This document shows positions 35,653-45,607 of a stretch of 64,000 bases of DNA, in pieces. Source of the DNA: Phytophthora quininea (Eukaryota; Oomycota; Peronosporomycetes; Peronosporales; Peronosporaceae); assembly GCA_011947345.1 (NCBI GenBank), contig JAAVTG010000545.1, positions 62,001 through 126,000 on the forward strand, given 5' to 3'. The position numbers and the translations under genes were made by a program. The notes beneath the pieces were generated by a model. The model did no database searches, was not told the DNA's origin, and worked only from the letters and a program-made list of their open reading frames with translations. Position 1 is the stretch's first letter, and every line of letters begins with the position of its first letter.

Positions 35653-36130
35653 TCACCCTTGTTCTTTGTGTTTCGTGCAAAAGCCTCTCGACATGGGGGC
35701 TGACTTGCATCTCGCGAACGCACAACGCGTTCCACCACCGTGGCGCCAGCAGAGCCCGTGCGACTGCGGACTGATGTTGCATCCGTCGAAAGTGCACCTG
35801 GCACAGTGCTCACGGCACATGCCCTGCACATAACGGCTCTTCTCACACCCAGGCGTCCCGCAGCGACCACGTGATGCACTCGGAGCTTGGCCGTAGTCGC
35901 CGCAGTCAATCCTTGCCAGGAACGTGTCCGTGATCCCTTGGAGCCTTGTTGCTTGACTTGGGGTCAACGCCGACGACTCCGACGCTTTTTCTTCTTCGTC
36001 CGCGCCACCTTGGACGTCGCTCGACTTTTCTTCCTCCACCTCGTTTCCTTGGACCATCGTCTCTTCTTCAATGTAGGTGAAACATGTAGAGACGTTGCCG
36101 TCTTCTACGTCCGGCTCCGATGGAGAGCGC
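35653..36130 (-). pseudogene. C-terminal part of Gypsy-split gene: Cys/His-rich zinc motif domain
   Basis: The frame is open from the Gypsy insertion point (36130) to a stop at 35653. It starts with an acidic stretch (EEEKSSDVQGGADEEEKASE) and ends in three Cys/His-rich units: CGTPGCEKSRYVQGMCREHC, CTFDGCNISPQSHGLCWRHG and CAFARCKSAPMSRGFCTKH. These resemble the small zinc-binding repeats often labelled WRKY19-like in oomycetes. Excising the Gypsy element with one copy of its target duplication puts this frame exactly in phase with the Arg/Ser-rich frame at 42709. A basic tail in another frame (to about 35580) may belong to it after one more frameshift. A nucleic-acid or protein-binding role is only an inference. 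Confidence 0.7.
36126..36130. repeat. 5' target-site duplication of the Gypsy element (AGCGC)
   Basis: AGCGC directly precedes the 5' LTR and is repeated at 42709-42713 after the 3' LTR. Confidence 0.9.
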
Positions 36131-36524
36131 TGTCAGGCCGGGTGCGTGCAGGTCAGCACGCCCGGGCCAACTTCTTCCTGGCGTGCTGACCTGCACGCCA
36201 GCGGCCAAGTGCCACGGCCGCCGTGCGCCAGCCTGCCTTGTGAGGCCAGGAGCGCACGGCAGGCACTCGCCACTTGAGTGCCGAGCACTCATCGGCAACT
36301 CTTAGGAAAACAAAGGAAAAAGAAACGTTTTATATTTAGGTTTAGTATAGGCAAAGAAAAAGAAACTTACCCACCATGGAGAAGCCCAAGAAGCGCCTCC
36401 ATGGCATGCATGTCGTAGCTAGCAAAGAGAACATCACAAACATAGTTCAGTTTCCAATTTACGTCGTCCCTCCACAGTATCCACACCAACGCTTACCTCG
36501 CCACCGCCGCCGCGCGTCCCGACA
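36131..36524 (+). repeat. 5' LTR
   Basis: The LTR is 394 bp, begins TGTCAGGCCGGG and ends CGTCCCGACA. It contains an internal GC-rich inverted pair (GTGCAGGTCAGCACGC ... GCGTGCTGACCTGCAC) and an AT-rich TTTTATATTTAGG stretch near 36330 that could serve as the promoter. Confidence 0.93.
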
Positions 36525-36526
36525 TC

Positions 36527-36540
36527 TGGTAGCACGGGGG
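36527..36540 (+). promoter_or_regulatory. putative primer binding site
   Basis: TGGTAGCACGGGGG starts two bases after the LTR. TGG pairs with a tRNA CCA end, as expected; the particular tRNA is not identified. Confidence 0.55.
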
Positions 36541-36924
36541 AGCGGTCGTCGCTGTCCATCTCGGTCGTCGCTGTCCGCCGCAGATCTACGGGAGTTTTGG
36601 GTGTGAGGGCTGAAGTGTTGCTCCCTGATTGGGTAACTGCCCCCATCCGCGTGGCTAGAACCGTAATTTTGGTTTCTGGTCGCCGCACGCTGATTGGCGC
36701 AAATCTGGCTGGTGGGCTTTGTGGTACTCTAGAGTGCTCCGCCACGGCTATTTGTGCTAGGCTATAAGTGTAATTACCGTTCTTCAACACCTGCCCCGTT
36801 ATTTACCCTAAGTGTTCGATTTTGGACATAATTCTTAGGCTAACCGGTAAGTCAGGCACGCTCTTGGTTTACTTGCCCAGCAACCTCTAAAAGTCTCGTT
36901 GTTTTGGCCCAATTGGGCTAGGTT

Positions 36925-37392
36925 ATGACACGAGCTAAGCCATCCGTTGTCCACGCTAGTGACAAGGACCCGAAGCTTGTCGGCTCGTTTCTACGTCTTT
37001 CGGTGGACGATCCGTTCCTCGCAGACAAGGCACGCAAGGACCTCTACAAGTCGATCGCCAAATCGGACCGGATTCTGAAGGCTCTGCTCAAGCACGTAAA
37101 AACGCACGAAAGTGAGCGTTCCTCCGAAAAGCGTCGTATTGCTGAGCTGTTAGTCAACACTCAGGCACAGCTGTTTCGCGCGAACCGTCTCGTCTCGCTG
37201 GGAATTCAGCGCGTGCTTCGAGAAATCGAACCGGACGAGCACCCGTACACGAAGCGCGGAGATCCGACCCGAAAGCAGCACAAGCGTCATCACAAGGACG
37301 CCGAGAGCTCTCCAGCTAAGTCAAAAAGGCTAAGACCACCTCGAAACCTTAGGGTTAGCATAGCTATTCCTTGTAACAGGTTTCTGTCGTAA
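36925..37392 (+). CDS. accessory open frame upstream of gag (ORF0)
   Basis: This ATG-started frame of 155 residues lies in the Gypsy leader and ends 57 bp before the gag ATG. The product is strongly basic and helical (KARKDLYKSIAKSDRILKAL; KALLKHVKTHESERSSEKRR), with a His/Lys-rich patch (KQHKRHHKD) and a second basic patch near the end. No transmembrane part and no known domain are seen. An RNA- or DNA-binding helper is possible, but this is inference. Its length and even composition argue against chance, though a captured host fragment cannot be excluded. Confidence 0.55.
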   Translation: MTRAKPSVVHASDKDPKLVGSFLRLSVDDPFLADKARKDLYKSIAKSDRILKALLKHVKTHESERSSEKRRIAELLVNTQAQLFRANRLVSLGIQRVLREIEPDEHPYTKRGDPTRKQHKRHHKDAESSPAKSKRLRPPRNLRVSIAIPCNRFLS

Positions 37393-37448
37393 TCCATCAC
37401 TTTACTCCACGTACCTTTCGAAGTTGATCGATTCTACAAGTATCAAGT

Positions 37449-40400
37449 ATGGCAGACCCTGCACAGTTAATGCAGACGATGCTCGCCTCGATAGAGAAGC
37501 AGAACGAGCTTATTAAGCAGTTCACTGAGATGAAACAAATCTCGGAGCTTAAACTCGAAGGCATGAAGCTGCCCACGTACAAAGGCACTCTGGATGAGTC
37601 ATTTGAACTGTACAAGCAGAATATCGATCAATACTTCCAGGCAAAGGCTATCTCGTACAAAAACACCGACATAAAGGAGAGAATCTTGGCAATCATCGCT
37701 GGAACGTTAAAGCTTGGTGCCGCACACTGGTACATGGCTGAAAAGGGCACATTCTTAAGTGTTGACGACTTCTTCAAGAGGTTGGAAGCTGAGTTCGTAC
37801 CCGAGGACATGCAAGAACGCCTGCGTGAGCAGATGAACGACCTAAAGGAGAAACAGTGCAAAGACTTGCCTGAGTATGTCAGCAAGTTCCGCGACCTAGT
37901 AACACAGGTTAAAAAGATGGAAGAACTCGACAAAATTAGTTACTTCCTACGTGGTCTATCATCCAGTATACGCGAAGAAGTTCAGTACAAACGCTGCGAG
38001 ACGCTAGCAAAAGCTGTCACTACAGCGTTGGACTACGATCGGTCTCATCCTCGTCATAAACGTTCGGACGGATCCAAGTACCGTTCCTATGACCGTAAGC
38101 GTTCAAACGATGAAAACAACGATGGAGCTGAGCCGATGGAGATCGACAATGTGCATGTACCTTCGCGAGAGGAGTGCATACGCCGGAACCTATGTTTCAG
38201 GTGTGGAAGCGCTGCTCATAGGGCAAACCACTGTCCTATTCGATCGCAGCAGAGAGCCAGAAGAAACCCGCCGAGATACAACCGTTTTAACCAGACGCAT
38301 CGTCGCGGGCAGGCTCGGATGAACATGGTGAACCACACTGATGACAACTCGGAAACTGTTGTCCTAGAGAATGTAACCATGAACGTAGCCGACATCCAAG
38401 AGCAAATGGATATGCTACAGGAAACGATCTTGTCCAACGTTAGCGAAGTCGAGACAACTGCTATGACGGAAGCACCTGGTATGCAAGTACTGCAACCAGA
38501 GGAAGCACCTGGTGTGCGCGAATCGCAACCAGTGGAAGCACCTGAAGTGCACGAATCGCACTCAGAAAAGAAAGAGTTGGTATTGCATGGATCGCAACCA
38601 ACAAGTACGTCCGAAAACCTGCGGGTTAATGCAGTAAAGTCTAGTTCGACTTCCAGTCTTTTCATTCGAAGAGGCAGAATCAACGGCAAAGATGTCCGAA
38701 TCTTATTGGACACGGGAGCAAGTAAGAACATGATCAAGCCCGGTATAGCAACTACCATATTGGCTTTGCGGAAACTGCAAGCAACACGCTTTGATGGAAC
38801 GATGACTCCTAAGCAGGATGTCAAACATGTTCAAGCTCCAGTGTCTATGGATGGATACTTCTTTCCTTCAATGGAGTTTGTGGAATGGAAACTACCAGAC
38901 TCACACGATGTGATCTTTGGTAAACCATGGTTCCAGAAGTACAATCCGCAAGTGAACTGGCAAACGGAAGAGCTAGAAGTACCCGAGCAGTTTCACTTCA
39001 CGGATGTGGATGGCCCTCAGTTCAATCAGAACATTAAGGACGGAGACTATGAACAAGTCTTTCGTGTCAAGGTCAAGCTGGTAGCTGACATAGATTCAAT
39101 TCCTGAACCCATCCGTAAGGTGGTTACGGAAGAATTTGCAGATGTGTTCCCGGATAAGTTACCGGATACATTGCCTCCATCTCGAGAAGTAAACTTCGAG
39201 TTGACCATGAAAGAAGGAGCTAAGCCAAGCTCAAGAGCACCGTTTCGCTTGTCAAAAATGGAGCAAGATGCCCTCGAAGAGTTCGTACAGGAAAACTTAC
39301 GCAAAGGATGGATTGAGTTGTCTAACTCTCCATGGGTCTCGAACATCTTCGCTATTCCAAAGAAGGATCCGGTAACGGGCATGTTTCCACGTAGAGCTGA
39401 ATGGCTCCGTAGCGGTAACACGAAAATTCCGTTACGTTGGGTGATTGACTATCGATACGTCAACAACTTGACCCTGATCGCAAAAATTCCATTACCTATG
39501 ATCGAAGAACTTTTTGATCGTATGGTAGGATGTGTCATCTATACGTTGATAGATCTTGCGCAAGGGTATCATCAAATGTTGGTGATTAAATCTAGTCGAC
39601 CATACACTGCGTTTCGTACGCACAAGGAAACCTATCAATGGTGCGTTGCGCCTATGGGTATGGCTGGAATGCCAGGAACTTGGTCAAGACTTATGCGTAC
39701 GCTCTTTGAGAAGTATGATTTTGTTGTCGTCTATCTTGATGACATATGCATCTTTTCCAAGAGCATGGAAGAGCATGTTGAGCATTTACGCACAGTCTGT
39801 TCCGTTCTCCGTCGTGAACGACTGTACGCGCATTTGTCAAAGTGTTCATTTGGACAGTCGGAAGTAGCCTTCCTTGGTCACATGGTATCGCAAGAAGGAC
39901 TGAAAGTAGACCCTCGCAAGACCGAAGCAATCGCGAAGTATCCAGCACCAACATCCCGTAAAGCTCTGTTGAGTTTCTTGGGGCTGGCCGGGTACTATCG
40001 CAAGTTTATCTGCGATTTTGCAGAGATTGCACGTCCTCTACGAGCACTAACTAAAGCCGATACACCATGGACATGGAATGAAGAGCACGAAAATGCTTTT
40101 CTAGCGCTAAAGCTTGCACTTCAACAAGCCCCAACGTTGAAGTTGCCCGACTTCTCACGACCGTTTGTCGTAACAACCGATGCATCTGGGTATTGCATGG
40201 GTGGAGTTCTGTCACAGAACTACGATGGTGCCGACCATCCGATCGCCTTCTTTTCAAGAAGTTTGATGAACATGAACGTGCGTGGCCTACGCATGAGAAG
40301 GAGTTGCTCGCCATCAAAACAGCAACAGAGAAATGGAGACACTATCTACATGGACGTCCGTTTGATGTCTATACAGACAGTTCTGCATGTTCGTGGATGT

Positions 40401-42461
40401 TGCATCATCCTCGAGTGTCACCGAAGATGGCTCGCTTCTTAACTCACTTTTCCAACTTCACGTTCACGTTGCATCATGTACGTGGCAAAGCTAACGTGGT
40501 CGCTGATGCGTTATCACGACCTTCGGTGGAAGATCCGGACGAGCTCGAAGAGGAACCAGCTCCGTTACCTGAAGTCACTTACACAGTTCATGAATGTGAT
40601 GACTCGTGTGCACAACGTGCGTCACCATTACATGAGAACATGGTTCAATCATCGGTGTTTCGTCACCTTTCGGTTGATGATTCGCACCTCATTCTCGACG
40701 ATGTCGACTTACGGGGAGAGTCGCCCGATTGGCGTCCCACAAGAACAAGTCAACAGCGTCGATTTCCACTTTGTGAGTCCCCATCTGTCCGACATGCAGA
40801 AAAGAGAGTTTAGTCGTGGATATGAGTCGGACGTTGCTTTCAAAGAGCAGTGGAATAACGGTGCTAATCCGGAAAAGTTCGTGAAACACAACAGTCTTCT
40901 CTTCTTCAAGAGAAAGAAAGACAAAGTCTACCGTTTGTGTGTGCCTAAACGCAAACAGTTACGTACCAACATCATCACGGAATTTCATGATGGTAACACT
41001 TCGGCGCATCCAGGTAGTCGTCGCACCTACCTCAAGCTATCGCAATGGTATTGGTGGCCGACTATGGATCGTGACGTTCGTGAATACGTTCGTACCTGTG
41101 AGACCTGTGCAAGATGGAAGTCTAACAGTCAAAAGAAGCAAGGACTTCTTATGCCAATACCCATTCCTAAGGAATGTTGGGAAGTCATTTCAATGGACTT
41201 CATCACAGGATTACCTGCGTCGGAAGGATTCGATGCTATCTTTGTGGCTGTCGACAAACTATCGAAGCGCGCAAAATATGCACCAACCTACACCACAGCT
41301 GATGCCCAAGACACAGCAAAAGTTTTCTTTGATGCTGTTGTCAGACACCATGGACTGCCAAAGGTAATCATCAGTGATCGTGACTCGAAGTTCATTTCGG
41401 ACTTCTGGAAGTCATTGATGCAGCTGATGGGCGTCAAGCTTAGCATGACCACAGCTCACAGAGCTCAAGCTGATGGTCAAACGGAACGTCAGAATCTAGT
41501 GTTAGAAGACGCACTGAGATGCATGGTATCGTACCATGGCGACGATTGGGTAAAGCATCTCGGAACAGTGGAGTATGCCCACTCAACACTCGTCAACGCA
41601 TCAACAAAGCTTACTCCGTTCGAAGTAGACACAGGACGTAAAGTGTCGAACATAGTTGCTGAAGAGATGAGAGAGCTACTTCAGTCAGAGCAAGACGTAA
41701 CGATTGCAGAATTCGCAAGAAATTTTGCAAAGGAACGACAAGAAATCGTGGAAGAAGCTCGCAAGAACTTGGAATACGCGCAAACAAAACAGAAAGAGTA
41801 CTACGATCGCAAACGTCGTCAAGTCGACTTCAAAGAAGGAGACTTAGTGCTGCTCGATACGAAGAACCTACCGCTAAAGACAGTCAACAAGGATACAGAG
41901 CTAAAGAAAGCAAAACTAGCGGCTAAGAAGGTTGGACCTTTCGTGATCAAACGCATGATCAACGACAATGTCGCCAAGTTGATTCTTCCAAACTCCATGA
42001 AGAGACTCAACCCAACGTTCAACGTCGAACTCTTGTCGCACAACAAAACCAATGTGTCGGACTTTCCAAATCGTCCGATACCGAAAGCGGTTCCTCTCAT
42101 TCTCAATGATGAAACTGAAGAACAACTATTCCTGGTAGAGAAGTTGTTGAAGAACCGCTCGAGACGCCGCAAGCGTCAATGGTTAGTTCAGTGGCATGGC
42201 ATCCCTGAACACGAAGCAACCTGGGAAAACGAGAAAGACATCAAGCATGTTTCGCATTGGCAACAACTCCTTGAGGAATATCGGCGTCGCCAACGCGAAC
42301 ACAAGCAGGGGAGATGTCAGGCCGGGTGCGTGCAGGTCAGCACGCCCGGGCCAACTTCTTCCTGGCGTGCTGACCTGCACGCCAGCGGCCAAGTGCCACG
42401 GCCGCCGTGCGCCAGCCTGCCTTGTGAGGCCAGGAGCGCACGGCAGGCACTCGCCACTTGA
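37449..42461 (+). CDS. Gypsy gag-pol polyprotein (two frameshifts)
   Basis: Gag begins at 37449, with a retrotransposon gag domain (WYMAEKG ... FFKRLEAEFVPEDM) and a zinc knuckle CFRCGSAAHRANHC near 38193. An aspartic protease (LLDTGASKNMI, near 38704) follows. Then come reverse transcriptase (VVYLDDICIFS near 39725), RNase H (FVVTTDASGY; VYTDSSACSWML), an integrase zinc finger (HPGSRRTYLK ... CETCARWKS), and a DDE core with Asp in MDFITGLP, Asp in ISDRDSKF and Glu in ADGQTERQN. It ends in a chromodomain (FLVEKLLKNR ... WLVQWHGIPEHEATWEN). One base seems missing near 40266 and one extra lies at about 40700-40740; the pair cancels. The last frame has no stop before the 3' LTR and runs 147 bp into it. 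Confidence 0.92.
42303..42314 (+). promoter_or_regulatory. polypurine tract
   Basis: AAGCAGGGGAGA abuts the 3' LTR, where plus-strand synthesis would be primed. Confidence 0.75.
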
Positions 42462-42708
42462 GTGCCGAGCACTCATCGGCAACTCTTAGGAAAACAAAGG
42501 AAAAAGAAACGTTTTATATTTAGGTTTAGTATAGGCAAAGAAAAAGAAACTTACCCACCATGGAGAAGCCCAAGAAGCGCCTCCATGGCATGCATGTCGT
42601 AGCTAGCAAAGAGAACATCACAAACATAGTTCAGTTTCCAATTTACGTCGTCCCTCCACAGTATCCACACCAACGCTTACCTCGCCACCGCCGCCGCGCG
42701 TCCCGACA
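42315..42708 (+). repeat. 3' LTR
   Basis: The LTR is 394 bp and identical to the 5' LTR by reading both. It is followed by AGCGC (42709-42713), the target duplication. Confidence 0.93.
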
Positions 42709-42713
42709 AGCGC
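42709..42713. repeat. 3' target-site duplication of the Gypsy element (AGCGC)
   Basis: A perfect match to 36126-36130. Confidence 0.9.
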
Positions 42714-43584
42714 TGCCGTCGTGGTGGAAGGGGCCGCGACGGAGAACGACTGCGGGGCCGAGGCCTCGACGGAGACCGTGAACACCTCCGGGAACTTGAT
42801 CCATGCCGACGAGACCAGGAACGCCACAGCGATCGTGACCGAGACCGCGTTGGAGATCGCGATGGAGACCGTGATCGAGACCGAGAACGCGACCAGGAAG
42901 AACGCCGACGAGAACGGGTCGGGGTCGACGCGACCGGGAACGCGACCGTGAACGTTGTGGTTGCAGCGGGAGGAATGGCGCAAATGGCTCTATCGGGAAC
43001 GGTGGATATGTTATCGTCGCCAACGGCGACGCTGGAGGGTACCAGCACGTCATTATCCATGCTGGTTGTCCCGTCGGCTGCATTGACGTCGACGGCATCG
43101 TCTGATAGGTCGCTGGAGGCGGACGCTGCTCGATGCCGCGTAGACTCGCTAGTAACGCGTAGTTCAATAGATAATCATTTCTACCTTGTCCACCTTGACT
43201 ACCATCCAGTAGTTTCTGCAGCACAAGAAGACTTGGCGCAAGTCGTGTCGATGGCGTATCCGGACGCACTAATCGTCTCAACTGGTCGAGCCTGTCCGAT
43301 AGGGACTGCCCGCTAGTGAGAACTTCGAGACTATGATTAGCTACTTCCAACTCGTAGTACTTTGCCATTAATTCATGATACTTTTTCTCCCAGGCGTCCC
43401 TTGAAGTCACTGTGCGCATATATTTCACCTGCAATTGAGCGTACTTGGCGGGCACCTCCTTAAACCGCCTTTGGAAGTGGTGCTGCACCTGTTTCATCAC
43501 ACCGCGTAAGAAAAATTTGCTGCGCACCCAAATGACTTTTTCCGAAACAGTCCCGTGCGGTAGCTTTACCATTTTGCATTTCTA
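42709..43584 (-). pseudogene. Gypsy-split gene: coiled-coil and Arg/Ser-rich part
   Basis: The frame starts after a TAG at 43582-43584 and has its first ATG at 43572. A conserved-looking start (SEKVIWVRSKFFLRGVMKQV) leads to a helical region with heptads (YAQLQVKYMRTVTSRDAW; YHELMAKYYELEVANHSLEV). A Pro/Ser-rich linker and an RS-type domain (SRSRSRSRSPSRSPTRSRSR) follow, the latter in the neighbouring frame after a likely missing base near 42922 (GGGG run). The RS frame is cut by the Gypsy element at 42713 and resumes in phase at 36126. RS regions are substrates of SR/LAMMER kinases and occur in splicing-related nuclear proteins. That is suggestive here but not proof. Confidence 0.6.
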
Positions 43585-44235
43585 AGGCTTCATGCACGCC
43601 AAGAAGAAAAGTTCTGCTGGAACCGGACGAGTTGGTTCCAGCAGAACGATCGCCATGGCCGCGACTGCCCTCGACACCTGCCCGAAGCCCGAGAAAGCTG
43701 CGTGAGCTTGGAGACGAACGCGCAAATTCTGGCTCCGCCCGCTTTTTACCAGCTGCCAGCCGGGCTGCTTCGGGCGGTCCTCCACACGGTTAATAAACTC
43801 TTTCAGGTCGCTATCAGTAATATCGTCAAGAACACCAAGGTAGAGCAAATACATGCCCCATAGCTCTGTGTTCAAAATCAGCCTGAAGAGCATGTCCACA
43901 GTGACAGCGTTCATACCCGTAGTCTTTGGACGGTTGTTATTTCTGCGGGCGTGGAACAAGAATTCCTTACCGAGCTCGTGCGCCTTGCACACGTCCACGA
44001 CCGACACAAACGCTGTGTCCGCACTTATATCGTCTACACCAGTCACTTCACTCCAATTATGCCCTTCCAAGCGCCAACAATTAATAATGGGCCTGTGATT
44101 GACAGTGAAGAACTGTGTGAGAGTCTTGCGACAGCTAACAACTTCTTTGTATGTCAAGTAGAAATAGCTGAGGCGGACATACGGCACGCCGACCTGGATG
44201 TGAAGATCTTCATGAAGTTTCAGTGATCCATCTGG
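43585..44235 (-). pseudogene. middle open frame of the TAG-interrupted chain
   Basis: The frame is open for 217 codons between two TAG stops (44236-44238 upstream, 43582-43584 downstream), in the same register as the frames on both sides. Its composition looks like a real folded protein (YVRLSYFYLTYKEVVSCRKT; RPIINCWRLEGHNWSEVTG; ELWGMYLLYLGVLDDITDSD). There is no ATG near its start; the first possible alternative start is a GTG at 44187. I do not recognise the family. It looks like the middle of one protein whose ends lie in the neighbouring frames, either interrupted by nonsense changes or read through. Confidence 0.55.
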
Positions 44236-44892
44236 CTAGACTTCTTGGGCATCCAACTCCATATATTCGATATATTCGTCCACGTCATCCAAACGAGGAG
44301 CTGAAGCTGGACCTACATCAACAGCCTCGAACATCGGATCATCTTCGTCAATGGTGTCTCCACTCATGGGCTCGGGAGGTGGAGCTGGACCATAGACTGG
44401 AGTTAGGCTAGGAGCTGGAGCAAGAGCCTCTTGGCTCCAAGCGTCGTCGCTCAGCAGCGACAGCGCTTCGGCGAACATTGGGTCATCCTCACAAATAACA
44501 CCACCACTGTCTCCACTCATGGGCTCGAAATTTCCACCGTCTCCAGAGTCTCCATCGGAGGCTCCACCATCGTCTCCACTGCTGACAGTACCAACGAAAG
44601 CCCCACCACAATCGCGGCCAACTTCATCAACAGCTCCAGTAGTAGCGCCACTTGCTACTCCACTTCCAGCTACTCCACTACTATCGCCGCCACTTGCAGC
44701 TCCGCCGCCACCAACTTGGCCAGAAACCGAATCAGCTAATCTACGCCGAAGCACCTTCAGCTCCCTCAGCGCGCGGCGGTTGCGCTTGTTGTTAATGTCA
44801 CGATGGAACTGGCAGTACGCCAACATTCTGCCCTGGGGCACGGCGCGCGGGCGAGCACAGTTCGGCGTATATCTGCATTGCCGAGACTCCAT
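44236..44892 (-). pseudogene. first open frame of the TAG-interrupted chain, N-terminal Cys/His motif
   Basis: The ATG at 44892 opens 218 residues. The start has a Cys/His-rich unit (CRYTPNCARPRAVPQ ... YCQFHRD) and a basic helix (RRALRELKVLRRRLA), then a Gly/Ser-rich and acidic region with a repeated EDDPMFE/A motif (CEDDPMFAEAL; DEDDPMFEAVD), reminiscent of activation domains. The frame ends at a TAG, after which the same frame stays open for another 217 codons. The Cys/His unit loosely resembles those at the far end of the split gene (35653-36130), so both may belong to one protein. No family is recognised. Confidence 0.5.
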
Positions 44893-45387
44893 CGGCGCCG
44901 GTTTGGATATGCCTGGCTCAACGCTAAGTTGGCCCGTTGCCTTCTTCTAAGGAACCATAAACGGAATCCACTTATGATGGACGAAATGGCTGTCGTGTTA
45001 ATCCCCAAAAACAACAAGTTTCGGTCAAACCTACCTAACCTTCACAAAACTATCGCGCACCTGGTTGATACTGCCGTCGGCCTCGGTGAACGGACCGCAT
45101 TAAACTAGAGTCTTCCAGGTCCTTCTCCTTGTTCCTCCTTGTTCCTCCTCCTGGCCGGCCTTCGCTACAGCTCCACCCCCAGCGGCCCTGTGTTTTCCGA
45201 CGTTTTCCCAGCCCTGCTCCGCACACATGCCACACACACAAGCCAGACGTTAGCCACCGTACGATGCCGCCATCCAGCGCTGGAGCATTCGACTACCCAT
45301 GCCTGCGACGCTGGCAAGAACCGGCCCCTTTCTATGCATGGGGATTGATTTCCATCTAACTACTAACAGTGCCGGCGCCGCGCTCGG
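44893..45387. other. upstream flank of the TAG-interrupted chain
   Basis: No supported gene. A GTTCCTCCTT duplication lies near 45130-45150. The promoter of the minus-strand chain would be expected here. Confidence 0.45.
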
Positions 45388-45560
45388 TAAGCTCTTCGCT
45401 TTGTCTGCAGCCGACGAGCACTCGCCGGCCAGTGATTGATGGATTTGTGAGGTGTTTGAGACCAACTGACCACGCTTGGGCTCGTTCGTGCAGCGCCAGT
45501 TGGGATCGAGGGCGGCGAAAGATCCGACAACCATTTCCGATTCGGCCATCCATCCTCGCC
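45388..45560 (-). repeat. dispersed repeat, inverted right copy
   Basis: The reverse complement matches 34430-34616 in blocks (ATGGCCGAATCGGAAATGG, TTGTCGGATCTTTCGCCGCC, GGCCGGCGAGTGCTCGTCGG, AAAGCGAAGAGCTTA). It has an extra block of about 23 bp and one of about 13 bp, and lacks a block of about 47 bp. Confidence 0.7.
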
Positions 45561-45607
45561 AAGTCATTTCCGTGACGGCCAGAGGAGACCTCTCCAAGCG
45601 CCGAGAA

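Larger units (their letters stand above)
36131..42708 (+). mobile_element. full-length Ty3/Gypsy LTR retrotransposon with chromodomain integrase
   Basis: The element is 6,578 bp with 394-bp LTRs that look identical, TG...CA ends, a perfect 5-bp target duplication, a putative primer site and a polypurine tract. The order is LTR, leader, accessory open frame, gag-pol (protease, reverse transcriptase, RNase H, integrase with chromodomain), LTR. Identical LTRs point to a very recent insertion. A diverged solo LTR of the same family lies at 48266-48665. Confidence 0.93.

Noticed and set aside
36376..36606. 76-residue open frame starting inside the Gypsy LTR (KPKKRLHGMHVVASKENITN)
   Set aside because: It crosses the LTR border into the primer site region, and the copy in the 3' LTR has a different tail. 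The common part is short, so it is more likely chance, although a leader peptide cannot be excluded.
42643..42708. Continuation of the RS-rich minus-strand frame into the 3' LTR
   Set aside because: The frame runs into LTR sequence only because of the insertion. The true continuation is at 36126 downward.
42709..44892. Alternative genetic code as the reason for the TAG codons
   Set aside because: TAG serves as a normal terminator in other genes of the window (for example at 2158-2160 and 23819-23821), so a genome-wide reassignment is not supported.
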